Shown piece by piece: positions 32,242 through 40,610 of a stretch of DNA of 46,423 bases. Source of the stretch: DAOOKJ01 sp035385585 (GTDB taxonomy: Bacteria > Patescibacteriota > Minisyncoccia > UBA6257); contig DAOOKJ010000004.1 in assembly GCA_035385585.1 (NCBI GenBank), positions 1 to 46,423 of the forward strand. The letters are read 5' to 3'. Both the position numbers and the translations under genes were made by a program. The stretch's first letter is position 1. Every line of letters begins with the position of its first letter. The notes beneath the pieces are model-generated. The model had not been told where the DNA came from and did not search any database. It worked only from the letters and a program-made list of their open reading frames with translations.

Positions 32242-33561
32242 ATGAAGAAGAAAAAAAACATTTTAAAGAAAAAAGCCAATAATAAAACTATTCAGAAACC
32301 CAGAGGAATGAAAGATATTTTGCCTTCAGAGTATCCTTATTATGATTTTGTTTTGAAAACCGCTAAAAAAATTTTTGAATATTATAATTACCAAAGAATC
32401 GAAACTCCAATTTTGGAAAAAGCAGAATTATTTACAAGAGGAGTTGGCAAGGAAACAGATATTGTTCATAAAGAGATGTATTTTGTTAAAACTAAAGAAA
32501 AAGGCGAGCTTTTAACCTTAAAACCAGAAGGAACGGCTGCGGTAGCGAGAGCCTACATCGAGAATGCTTTATTTAATGAACCTCAACCAGTTAAGTTTTA
32601 TTATTTTTCTCCATTTTTTAGACATGAAAAACCGCAAGCTCAAAGATTAAGGCAATTTTATCAAGTAGGGTTAGAAGCGATTGGTTCAGATGACTCTGCC
32701 ATTGATGTTCAGATTATTCTTCTTTCCTTGTTATTTTTAGAGGGATTAGGGTTTAATAAAAAAAAATTAATTATTAAAATAAACAGTATCGGTTGCTCTT
32801 CGTGCCGTCACAATTATATTAGAAATTTAGTAAAATACTACAATTCTAAAAAGAAAAGCATTTGTTCAGAGTGTAAGAGAAGAATAAAGACTAATCCCTT
32901 AAGAGTTTTAGATTGTAAAAACGAAAGATGCCAATCAATTAAAGAATCTGCTCCTAATATTTTAGATTATCTTTGTGAGGAATGCAGGGGTCATTTTAAA
33001 AGCGTGCTCGAAAGTCTTGATAATTTAGGCATTTCTTACCTTTTAGATAAAACTTTAGCTAGGGGTCTGGATTATTACACTCGAACTGTATTTGAAGTAT
33101 TTAAAGAAGATGGGAATAAAACTTTGGCTTTGGGTGGGGGTGGGCGTTATGATGAATTAGTTAGAATATTAAAAGGACCAAAGAAAGCAGGTGTTGGCGT
33201 TGCCTTTGGAGTGGAAAGATTAATAGAAGAAGTAAAACTAATGGGGAAAAAGTTTTCCCCTCCCTCTTATGATATTTTTCTTATTCAGTTGGGAGATAAA
33301 GCAAAAAATATTGCCTTTTCATTATTGGAGAAGTTTAGAAAAGAAGGGATATTGGTGGGAGAGAATTTGGGAAAAGAAAGTTTAAAAAACCAATTGCGTT
33401 ACGCTAACCGCTTAAAGGCAAAATATGTTTTGATTTTGGGGCAGCAAGAGGTAATAGATGAAACAATTATTCTGAAAGATATGACCTCTGGCTTGCAAGA
33501 AGTTATTTCCTTAGATAAAATAATAGCAGTTCTAAAAAAATATTTGGAGAATAAAACTTAA
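32242..33561 (+). CDS. hisS: Histidyl-tRNA synthetase
   Basis: A 439-aa class II synthetase. A Lys-rich leader (KKKKNILKKKANNK) precedes the family start QKPRGMKDILPSEYPYYD. Motif 2 contains FRHEKPQAQRLRQFYQVGLEAIG (given here as EKPQAQRLRQFYQVGLEAIG). The histidine-binding segment is LARGLDYYTRTVFEV (about 272), and motif 3 is GGGGRYDELV followed by GVGVAFGVERL. A Cys-rich insert (CSSC, CSEC, CKNERC, CEEC; about 180-250) is in the position of the HisRS insertion domain and could bind zinc. The C-terminal anticodon-binding domain starts near 348. Confidence 0.95.
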   Translation: MKKKKNILKKKANNKTIQKPRGMKDILPSEYPYYDFVLKTAKKIFEYYNYQRIETPILEKAELFTRGVGKETDIVHKEMYFVKTKEKGELLTLKPEGTAAVARAYIENALFNEPQPVKFYYFSPFFRHEKPQAQRLRQFYQVGLEAIGSDDSAIDVQIILLSLLFLEGLGFNKKKLIIKINSIGCSSCRHNYIRNLVKYYNSKKKSICSECKRRIKTNPLRVLDCKNERCQSIKESAPNILDYLCEECRGHFKSVLESLDNLGISYLLDKTLARGLDYYTRTVFEVFKEDGNKTLALGGGGRYDELVRILKGPKKAGVGVAFGVERLIEEVKLMGKKFSPPSYDIFLIQLGDKAKNIAFSLLEKFRKEGILVGENLGKESLKNQLRYANRLKAKYVLILGQQEVIDETIILKDMTSGLQEVISLDKIIAVLKKYLENKT

Positions 33562-33576
33562 TTTCATTTATAAATT

Positions 33577-33792
33577 ATGGCAATAGTGATTAAAAGAAAA
33601 TCTGGCGAATCTGTTACTGCGTTTGTCAACCGCGCAAATCAGATTATTAAAAAAAGTGGCATTCTTTTAGAGGCGAGAAAAAGACGTTTTTATCTAAAAA
33701 AACCAAACGAAAGAGCCAAAAAATTATCATCTCTTCACAAAATTAAAGTCTTAAAAGAAATAGAACATAAAAGAAAGTGGGGGATAGTTTAA
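33577..33792 (+). CDS. rpsU: Ribosomal protein S21
   Basis: A 71-aa basic protein matching bS21 of the 30S subunit. It has AIVIKRKSGESVTAFVNRAN followed by the family pattern SGILLEARKRRFYLKKP. S21 lies near the platform and affects initiation by interacting with the anti-Shine-Dalgarno region. This may matter here, since few genes in the window have visible Shine-Dalgarno sites. It lies between hisS and ybeY. Confidence 0.85.
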   Translation: MAIVIKRKSGESVTAFVNRANQIIKKSGILLEARKRRFYLKKPNERAKKLSSLHKIKVLKEIEHKRKWGIV

Positions 33793-33810
33793 GTTTTTTC
33801 AAATGAAAAG

Positions 33811-34293
33811 ATGAAGGCTAAATTAGATGTTTTAATTTATAATTTTACCAAAGAACGTATTCCTAGTAAAAAATTTTTTTTGAACAAACTAAGTGAATTT
33901 CTTTGTACCTTAAAAGAAAATAAATTAGTAGAAATTTCTTTAATTTTTGTCAGCCCCTCTCAAATGAAAAAATTAAATTACTATTGGCGAAATAAAAATG
34001 AAGTTACCACTGTTTTATCTTTTCCCAGTTTTATCGGTGATTATTTTGCAGATAAAGATCAGCAGAAAACTATTTTTTCAATTAAAGATTTAGGGGAAAT
34101 AATTTTTTGTCCAAAAAAAATTAAACAAGAGGCGAAAAGAAGCAGTATTAAAGAAAAAGATTTATATCTTCAACTATTGGCTCATGGCTTTTTACACCTT
34201 TATGGTTTTTCCCATTCTACTAAAATTGATTCTCAAAAAATGATAAAATTTGAAAGACTTCTTTTAGAAAATAAATTTGCTTTTAATGACTAG
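33811..34293 (+). CDS. ybeY: Endoribonuclease YbeY
   Basis: A 160-aa metal-dependent RNase involved in 16S rRNA 3' maturation and ribosome quality control. The zinc motif reads AHGFLHLYGFSHS (about 130-142), matching HGXLHLXGYDH with its three His ligands. The usual Asp before the last His is Ser. An upstream segment VTTVLSFPSF matches the family's TDVLSFP. A trailing MIKFERLLL follows, as in other YbeY. The end overlaps ftsA by 8 nt. Confidence 0.9.
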   Translation: MKAKLDVLIYNFTKERIPSKKFFLNKLSEFLCTLKENKLVEISLIFVSPSQMKKLNYYWRNKNEVTTVLSFPSFIGDYFADKDQQKTIFSIKDLGEIIFCPKKIKQEAKRSSIKEKDLYLQLLAHGFLHLYGFSHSTKIDSQKMIKFERLLLENKFAFND

Positions 34294-35500
34294 TCAACAT
34301 TTAGCAATTGATTTAGGTTCGCACTCAATAAAGGCATTAGTCGCGACACCAGAAGTGAGTGGCTGGCAAGTTGTAATGCCCATTTTAAGAAAATCAAGAG
34401 GAATTAAAACTGGGGAAATTGAAGACATTGAGGCGGCAACAGAAGAGGTGGATAGTTTGTTAAAAGAAATGGAAGGGTTAATAAAAGGAGCGAGATTTAA
34501 ATCAATTATCATTGGAATTAACAGTCCAAATATAGATATTCATTTATCAAAAGGAACATCGGTTGTTTCTCGGGCAGATGGTGTTATTTCAGAAGATGAT
34601 AAAAAAAGAGCAGAAAAAGCCGCTCAGGCTTTTGCTTTAAATACTAATCGAAGTCTAGTACAAACAATTTTTAAAGATTATCTCATTGATGGCGCCAATA
34701 AAGTCAAAAACCCAGTTGGCCTTACCGGTTTAAGATTAGAAGCAGAGGCTTTACTTATTGATGTTTTTTCACCAGTGGTAAAAAATATTGATTTGTTAAA
34801 AGAAGCAATTGGTTTAAATAATGCGACAAAAGTAATTTTAAGCTATGCTGGAGCAGAACTTGCTTTATCTGACCAAGATAAAGAAGTTGGAGCTCTAGCC
34901 TTGGATTTAGGGGCTTCTACAACTTCAATGGCAGTTTATGAAAATGGTGAACTTCTGGATTTGAAGGTTTTTCCTCGAGGGGGGAACAATATTACGAGCG
35001 ATATAGCAATTGGTCTTAAAACTTCCATTGATTCAGCCGAAGAAATAAAAGTGAAAGAGGGCATAGCTTTGGTAAAAAAAGTTAATCGAGGAGAAAGTTT
35101 TAACTTAGACGACTATTTTAGTGAGGCCGAAAAGGGAACAAAAATAAGCAAAAAATTTTTAGCAGAAATTATTGAAGCAAGATTGGTTGAAATTTTTGAT
35201 GCTGTTGGGGAAAGACTCAAACAAATATCTCGCTTTCAAAAATTAGCCGGCGGAGTAATTCTTTATGGCGGAGGAGCAAAAATGAATTTTGTAAAAGAAT
35301 TAGCAAAAGAAAGATTTAAATTGCCAGTTAGAATAGCCCAACCAGATATAGAATGGTATAAAGAAAATCCAGATCCAACTTTTGTTGGCGTCTTGGGATT
35401 AATGGATTTAAAAATGAAGAGTCTGGAGGTTCCTATTTTAGAAAGAACTAGTCCTTTAGGTAGTACTTGGGATTTTATAAAGCATCTGTTTAGCTGGTAA
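34286..35500 (+). CDS. ftsA: Cell division protein FtsA
   Basis: A 404-aa actin-like ATPase that tethers FtsZ to the membrane. It starts TSQHLAIDLGSHSIKALVA (phosphate-1 motif). The phosphate-2 motif is ALALDLGASTTSMAVYENG (about 203), and the adenosine motif is GGVILYGGGAKM (about 321). The C-terminal amphipathic helix is STWDFIKHLFSW, suited to membrane attachment. The ATG at 34286 is chosen over the in-frame TTG at 34277 and overlaps ybeY. ftsZ follows 106 nt later. Confidence 0.93.
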   Translation: MTSQHLAIDLGSHSIKALVATPEVSGWQVVMPILRKSRGIKTGEIEDIEAATEEVDSLLKEMEGLIKGARFKSIIIGINSPNIDIHLSKGTSVVSRADGVISEDDKKRAEKAAQAFALNTNRSLVQTIFKDYLIDGANKVKNPVGLTGLRLEAEALLIDVFSPVVKNIDLLKEAIGLNNATKVILSYAGAELALSDQDKEVGALALDLGASTTSMAVYENGELLDLKVFPRGGNNITSDIAIGLKTSIDSAEEIKVKEGIALVKKVNRGESFNLDDYFSEAEKGTKISKKFLAEIIEARLVEIFDAVGERLKQISRFQKLAGGVILYGGGAKMNFVKELAKERFKLPVRIAQPDIEWYKENPDPTFVGVLGLMDLKMKSLEVPILERTSPLGSTWDFIKHLFSW

Positions 35501-35606
35501 ACAAGGCTATGAATTATGAATCAAGAATTATGGGTTTGGTTTAATGGATGATTTAAAAAGTCGCACAGGATAAAATAAACTATTTTTTATTAATTTCAAG
35601 AGGAAA
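35501..35606 (+). promoter_or_regulatory. ftsA-ftsZ gap with probable ftsZ promoter and RBS
   Basis: The first part is AT-rich with iterated GAATTATG/AAGAATTATG units. GGATAAAAT (35567-35575) resembles a -10 box and is not preceded by a convincing -35. AAGAGGA shortly before ATG 35607 is one of the few real Shine-Dalgarno sequences in the window. Confidence 0.4.
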
Positions 35607-36824
35607 ATGAAAAAAAGAAAAATAATATCTAAAAGTAAGTCAAAGCCTTACAAAGAAGAAGCTATTCATATTTCTTCTCGTGTTCAGAAAGAAAGAAAAA
35701 GCAGAAAAAAAGAAAAACGAAAGGTTTCAATTAAAGTTGGAGATCAAAATATAAATATTAAAGTAATCGGAATTGGAGGGGCAGGAGGCAATATTCTAAC
35801 AAGAATGAGAGAGAAAAAGATTGAAGGAGTAGAATTTGTTGCCCTCAATACTGATGTTCAAGCCCTGCGGCTAACCAAAGCCGATGTCAAAATTCAATTG
35901 GGTAAAAACGCCTGTCGAGGATTAGGGGCAGGAATGGATCCAGATAAAGGCCGTGAAGCTGCCCAGGAAAGTTTAGAAGAAATAGATAAAATACTAAGTA
36001 ATACTGATCTGGCTTTTTTGGCTTGTGGTTTGGGCGGAGGAACCGGTTCTGGCGGAGCACCAGTTGTTGCTAATCTTTTAAGACAAAAAAATATTTTAAC
36101 CGTTGCTTTTGTTACCAGGCCTTTTACTTTTGAAGGGGAAAAAAGACAGGAGGTAGCAGAAGAAGCCTGGCAGAGACTTTATAGTGAAGTAGATTCTATT
36201 ATTACTATTTCCAACGACAGGGTGTTCAATGTAATCAAAGAACAAACTCCTATCTTAGATGCTTTTTCTAAAATTGACGACATTTTCAGAATGGGAATAA
36301 AGGGAATAGCCGACCTTATTTTTTATCCCGGCTTAATAAATTTAGATTATGCTAATATAAAAACTATTCTTACTAATGCTGGTGTTACTATAATGGGAAT
36401 GGGCTCTGCTACTGGTGAAAATAGGGCAAGAAAGGCTGCTCAACTCGCAATTTCTTCTCCTCTTTTTGATGTTTCAATTGATGGGGCAAAAAAAATCCTT
36501 TTTAACATTAGTGGTGGTAAAGATTTGTCTTTAGTAGAGATTCACGATGCTTCAAGAATGATCACTCAAACTGCTTCAAAAGACGCTCAGGTTGTCTTTG
36601 GCACAAGTTTTGATAAAGATTTAAAAAAATCAGAAGTTAAAGTAACGGTAATTGCTGGTTTATCGGATCAGGAATTTAAAGAAGTTTATCAGCCTTCCCC
36701 GTCTCTTCCTACAAAAGTGCTCATTGAAGATATCACCGAAGAAAAGTCAGAAGAAGAATCCCCAAAAGTGGATAAAGAAATTGAAATTCCAGCCTTTTTA
36801 AGAAGGCAAAAAAAGAAGAAATAA
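35607..36824 (+). CDS. ftsZ: Cell division protein FtsZ with atypical catalytic loop
   Basis: A 405-aa tubulin-like GTPase that forms the division ring. A basic 40-residue N-terminal extension precedes the family start IKVIGIGGAGGNIL. The GTP signature is LGGGTGSGGAP (about 141). The T7 synergy loop reads PGLINLDYANIKTIL. The position equal to E. coli Asp212 is Asn250 (codon AAT at 36354-36356), while Asp209 is kept as Asp247. In E. coli this loop completes the GTPase site of the neighbouring subunit. The C-terminal linker is short and acidic, and the conserved tail IEIPAFLRRQKKKK is kept, with a basic end. Confidence 0.95.
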   Translation: MKKRKIISKSKSKPYKEEAIHISSRVQKERKSRKKEKRKVSIKVGDQNINIKVIGIGGAGGNILTRMREKKIEGVEFVALNTDVQALRLTKADVKIQLGKNACRGLGAGMDPDKGREAAQESLEEIDKILSNTDLAFLACGLGGGTGSGGAPVVANLLRQKNILTVAFVTRPFTFEGEKRQEVAEEAWQRLYSEVDSIITISNDRVFNVIKEQTPILDAFSKIDDIFRMGIKGIADLIFYPGLINLDYANIKTILTNAGVTIMGMGSATGENRARKAAQLAISSPLFDVSIDGAKKILFNISGGKDLSLVEIHDASRMITQTASKDAQVVFGTSFDKDLKKSEVKVTVIAGLSDQEFKEVYQPSPSLPTKVLIEDITEEKSEEESPKVDKEIEIPAFLRRQKKKK

Positions 36825-36840
36825 TTTTTTTCAATTCAGT

Positions 36841-39800
36841 ATGATTAATTTAAAAAAATTTAAAAATCATATTACTAAAATAGAAAAAAGAGAAGGAGAA
36901 ATAGTTCCTTTTGACAGAAGCAAGATAGAAGAAGCGATTTTTAAAGCCCTTACAGCGTCTAATCAAGGAGGAAGAAAATTGGCAAAAGAGCTATCACTCA
37001 AAGTTACCAAACTTTTGAATAAACGTTTTAAAAAAGATGAGATTCCCAATGTTGAACAAATCCAAGATATTGTTGAAGAAGTTTTAGTTTTAGAGGAGTT
37101 AGTTGAGACAGCAAAAGCCTATATTTTGTATCGGGAACAACGCCGACTTTCCCGGGAGGCAAAAATCAATTTACAAGAGGCAGTTAGTTTAGTAGACGAT
37201 TATTTTTTGGAGAATAATTGGGAAGTGAAAGAAAACAGCAATATGGCTTTTTCCCTTCAAGGATTAAACCATTATGTTTCCGCCTATATTTCTAAAAAAT
37301 ATTGGTTAAATAGAATTTATCCCCAGGAAATAAGAAAGGCAAACGAAGAAGGCGATCTTCACATTCATAATTTAGATATTTTAGGTGCTTATTGCTGTGG
37401 CTGGGATTTATATGATGTTCTATTGAAAGGCTTTGGCGGAGTGCCGGGCAAAATTCAATCAAAACCTCCAAAACATTTTCGACCTGCGTTAGGTCAAGTT
37501 TTTAATTTCTTTTATACCCTGCAAGGAGAGGCTGCTGGCGCGCAGGCTTTTTCTAATTTTGATACTTTACTCAGCCCCTTTATCCATTATGATAATTTAT
37601 CCTATCGGGAAATAAAACAATCTTTGCAAGAATTTTTGTTTAATTGCAATGTGCCAACAAGAGTCGGTTTTCAATGTTTATCAGAAGACACGGAGATTTT
37701 AACTATAAGCGGCTGGAAAAATTATAAAGAGATAGAAAAAGGAGAGACAATTTTAACTTTTAATGTCAGAAATAAAAATTTAGAAAACAAAAAAGTAGAT
37801 TATGTTTTTAAGAAATATTATCAGGGAATAATGTATCGTTTGAGAAATAGAATTCAAGATCAACTTATATCTCCTCGTCATCGGGTGGTGCGGCGTAAGT
37901 TTTATAGCAATGAGTATGTACTAGAACCGATAGAGGATATTTTAAAAATTAAATCTCCATTTATAATTCCTTTGGCGGGTGAAAACAAAAATCCTGATTT
38001 CTTTTTGAGTGACGAACAAATTAAATTAATGGCTTGGATTATTAGCGAAGGAAGTGTAGAACTTCCTAGAAAATATCGTAGTTGCTATCGTATTTCAATT
38101 TATCAGTCACCTATAAAAAATAGAAAAAATTATGATGAGATAATTAGATTATTAAAACATTTTAAACTAAAGTTTTCGGAATATCGAGTAACAGCATTAG
38201 GAAACGAAGTAGCGAGATTAAGATTAGATGCAGCAAGTTCTCGGAAAATTCAAAAGTGGTTTAAAACTAAAGAAACTGTTCATTTTATCCCTAATATTTT
38301 ATTTAATCTTAGCCAAAAGCAATCCAAAATGTTTTTGGAAACATATCTTAAGGGAGACGGTTTTGATGGCTGTAAAATTTCTACTACCGAGACAGAACTT
38401 CTTAATGGCTTAGAAAGAATATGTATTAATGCCGGTTATGGGTTTACAGTTCTTAAAAAAAAACCTACCCTTGGCAAGAAAGATATCTATGTTTTAAGGA
38501 TTATAAAACACCCAGAAACCTATATTAATAAGATAGAGAAAGTTCAATACAAGGGGTTTATTTGGTCTGTTCATACTTCTAATGAAACTGTTATTGCTCG
38601 CCGAAATGGAAAAGTTTTTATTACTGGTAATACTCCATTTGAGAACATCACCTTGGATCTAAAAGTGCCGGAACATTTGAAAGAAATGCCGATTATCATT
38701 GGCGGTGAACCGCAAAAAGAAACCTACAAGGAATTTCAGAAGGAAATGGATATTTTTAATCAAGCATTAGCCGAAGTTTATTTAGAAGGCGATGCAAGTG
38801 GCAGGGTTTTTACTTTCCCCATTCCAACTTATAACATTACTAAAGATTTTGATTGGAAAGATGAAACCTATAATGGAATTTGGCGAATGACAGCCAAATA
38901 CGGCATTCCTTATTTCTCGAATTTCATAAATTCTGATATGAAACCAGAAGATGCGAGGAGTATGTGTTGCCGACTTCGTCTCGACAACCGGGAATTATAT
39001 AAACGAGGAGGAGGGTTATTCGGCGCGAATCCCCTCACAGGTAGTATTGGCGTCGTAACCATTAATTTACCTAGAATTGGTTATCTTTCAAAAACTAAAA
39101 AGGAGTTTTTTGAGCGTCTTTCCCGTTTAATGGATTTAGCTAAAACCAGTTTAGAAATTAAAAGAAAAGTTTTAGAAGACTGGACAGAAAAAGGACTATA
39201 TCCTTATTCTCGTTATTATCTTAACAATGTGAAAAGAATGCGAAACAGTTATTGGGGGAATCATTTTTCAACCATTGGAATTATCGGAATGAATGAAGCG
39301 CTGCTAAATTTTTTGGATGTTGATATCGCCTCACAAAAAGGAAAGGAATTTAGTATAGAGGTTTTAGATTTTATGAGAGAAAAATTAGTAAAATACCAAG
39401 AAGAAACTGGCAATTTGTATAATTTAGAAGCCACTCCGGCCGAAGGGACTTCTTACAGATTAGCCTTACTTGATAAAAAAAAGTATTCAGATATTATTAC
39501 CAATGGCGAAAAAGAACCTTTTTACACTAATTCTACCCAACTGCCAGTTAATTATACTGATGATTTATTTGAGGCTTTAAAACTTCAAGATGAACTTCAA
39601 ATAAAATATACAGGTGGAACGGTATTCCATGCCTTTTTGGGTGAGGCGGTTTCTGACTCTGAAGTGGTTAAGTCTTTGATAAAAACTGTTTTTGAGAGAT
39701 TTAAATTGCCTTATTTTACTCTCACTCCTACTTTTTCAGTTTGTCCTGTTCATGGTTATATTAATGGTGAGCATTTCACTTGCCCAAAGTGTTTAGTTGA

Positions 39801-39909
39801 ACAACCTTGTGAAGTTTATTCTCGAGTTGTTGGTTATCTTCGGCCAGTTTCTCAGTGGCACTTTGGCAAGCAAGAAGAATTTCGTTTAAGAAAAACCTTC
39901 AAAGTGTAA
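36841..39909 (+). CDS. nrdD: Anaerobic (class III) ribonucleotide reductase with intein
   Basis: A 1022-aa precursor. Removing a 319-aa intein (residues 279-597) leaves 703 aa, the normal NrdD length. An N-terminal ATP-cone domain (about 10-100) contains EIVPFDRSKIEEAIFKALTA. The core has NLDILGAYCCGWDLYDVLLK, and the intein splits the conserved RVGFQ-TPFENITLD. The C-terminus has a zinc site (CPVHG and CPKC) and the glycyl-radical motif RVVGYLRPVSQWHFGKQEEF. The enzyme reduces ribonucleoside triphosphates under anoxic conditions. nrdG, its activase, follows 5 nt downstream. Confidence 0.95.
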   Translation: MINLKKFKNHITKIEKREGEIVPFDRSKIEEAIFKALTASNQGGRKLAKELSLKVTKLLNKRFKKDEIPNVEQIQDIVEEVLVLEELVETAKAYILYREQRRLSREAKINLQEAVSLVDDYFLENNWEVKENSNMAFSLQGLNHYVSAYISKKYWLNRIYPQEIRKANEEGDLHIHNLDILGAYCCGWDLYDVLLKGFGGVPGKIQSKPPKHFRPALGQVFNFFYTLQGEAAGAQAFSNFDTLLSPFIHYDNLSYREIKQSLQEFLFNCNVPTRVGFQCLSEDTEILTISGWKNYKEIEKGETILTFNVRNKNLENKKVDYVFKKYYQGIMYRLRNRIQDQLISPRHRVVRRKFYSNEYVLEPIEDILKIKSPFIIPLAGENKNPDFFLSDEQIKLMAWIISEGSVELPRKYRSCYRISIYQSPIKNRKNYDEIIRLLKHFKLKFSEYRVTALGNEVARLRLDAASSRKIQKWFKTKETVHFIPNILFNLSQKQSKMFLETYLKGDGFDGCKISTTETELLNGLERICINAGYGFTVLKKKPTLGKKDIYVLRIIKHPETYINKIEKVQYKGFIWSVHTSNETVIARRNGKVFITGNTPFENITLDLKVPEHLKEMPIIIGGEPQKETYKEFQKEMDIFNQALAEVYLEGDASGRVFTFPIPTYNITKDFDWKDETYNGIWRMTAKYGIPYFSNFINSDMKPEDARSMCCRLRLDNRELYKRGGGLFGANPLTGSIGVVTINLPRIGYLSKTKKEFFERLSRLMDLAKTSLEIKRKVLEDWTEKGLYPYSRYYLNNVKRMRNSYWGNHFSTIGIIGMNEALLNFLDVDIASQKGKEFSIEVLDFMREKLVKYQEETGNLYNLEATPAEGTSYRLALLDKKKYSDIITNGEKEPFYTNSTQLPVNYTDDLFEALKLQDELQIKYTGGTVFHAFLGEAVSDSEVVKSLIKTVFERFKLPYFTLTPTFSVCPVHGYINGEHFTCPKCLVEQPCEVYSRVVGYLRPVSQWHFGKQEEFRLRKTFKV
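37675..38631 (+). mobile_element. Intein with LAGLIDADG homing endonuclease in nrdD
   Basis: A 319-aa insertion in frame. It starts with Cys1 (CLSEDTEIL, a typical block A) and ends TGN before a Thr +1 residue, with preceding ARRNGKVFIT (blocks F/G). Block B reads LISPRHRVV, with the His needed for N-S shift. The two endonuclease motifs are AWIISEGSV (about residue 394) and TYLKGDGFDG (about 499). The penultimate residue is Gly instead of the usual His, a variant also seen in other inteins ending in TGN. The insertion point is a conserved active-site stretch of NrdD, a known intein hot spot. Confidence 0.93.
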
Positions 39910-39914
39910 TTTTT

Positions 39915-40610
39915 ATGTTTTTTGGCGGTTTGCAGAAAACAACCTTACTAGATTACCCAGGCAAAGTGGCAGCTACAGTTTTTACTTTGGGTTGTAATTT
40001 TTATTGTCCTTTTTGCCATAACCCTGAATTAGTAAATCCTGTTTTAGCTAAAGAACAGCCAAAAATTTCCGAAAAACAGATTTTAGATTTTTTAAAAGAG
40101 AGGCAAGGACTCTTAGAAGCATTAGTGATTACTGGCGGCGAACCAACTATTCATCCTCAGCTAGAGGGTTTTATCTCTAAGGTAAAACAACTTAATTTTT
40201 TGGTAAAATTAGATACTAATGGCTCTAATCCTCAAATTCTTAAAGATTTGATCGTAAATCAATTAATTGATTATGTAGCAATGGATATTAAATCTCCGCT
40301 TAAAAAATATTATTTATTTACTAAAGGTATTGACTATATTTCTAAGATTAAAAAATCAATTGAAATTTTAATGAATTCAGATATTGATTACGAGTTTCGC
40401 ACAACTTTAGACCCTTTAAATTTAAACGAAGAGGATGTTTTGGAGATTAGCGAACTGATTAAAGGAGCAAAAGCCTATTATCTCCAAGAATTTAAAAATT
40501 TTAAAACTTTAGATAATAAATACCAGAAAGTACATTGTTGGCCAGAAGAAAAAACGCAGAAAGTTTTAGAAAAAATAAAAAATAATTTTGCAATTTGTAA
40601 AATTCGATAG
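39915..40610 (+). CDS. nrdG: Anaerobic ribonucleotide reductase activating protein
   Basis: A 231-aa radical SAM enzyme that generates the glycyl radical on NrdD. The 4Fe-4S cluster motif is CNFYCPFC (Cys27, Cys31, Cys34), and the SAM-binding GGE motif is ITGGEPTIH (about 75). The FGGLQKTTLLDYPGKVA start matches the NrdG2/PflA-like subgroup. ATG 39915 is chosen because an upstream in-frame ATG at 39855 would overlap nrdD by 55 nt. It is likely co-translated with nrdD. Confidence 0.9.
   Translation: MFFGGLQKTTLLDYPGKVAATVFTLGCNFYCPFCHNPELVNPVLAKEQPKISEKQILDFLKERQGLLEALVITGGEPTIHPQLEGFISKVKQLNFLVKLDTNGSNPQILKDLIVNQLIDYVAMDIKSPLKKYYLFTKGIDYISKIKKSIEILMNSDIDYEFRTTLDPLNLNEEDVLEISELIKGAKAYYLQEFKNFKTLDNKYQKVHCWPEEKTQKVLEKIKNNFAICKIR

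Noticed and set aside
34190..34230. YbeY with an inactive zinc motif
   Set aside because: Only the Asp of GYDH is changed (GFSH); all three His ligands remain, so loss of function is not supported.
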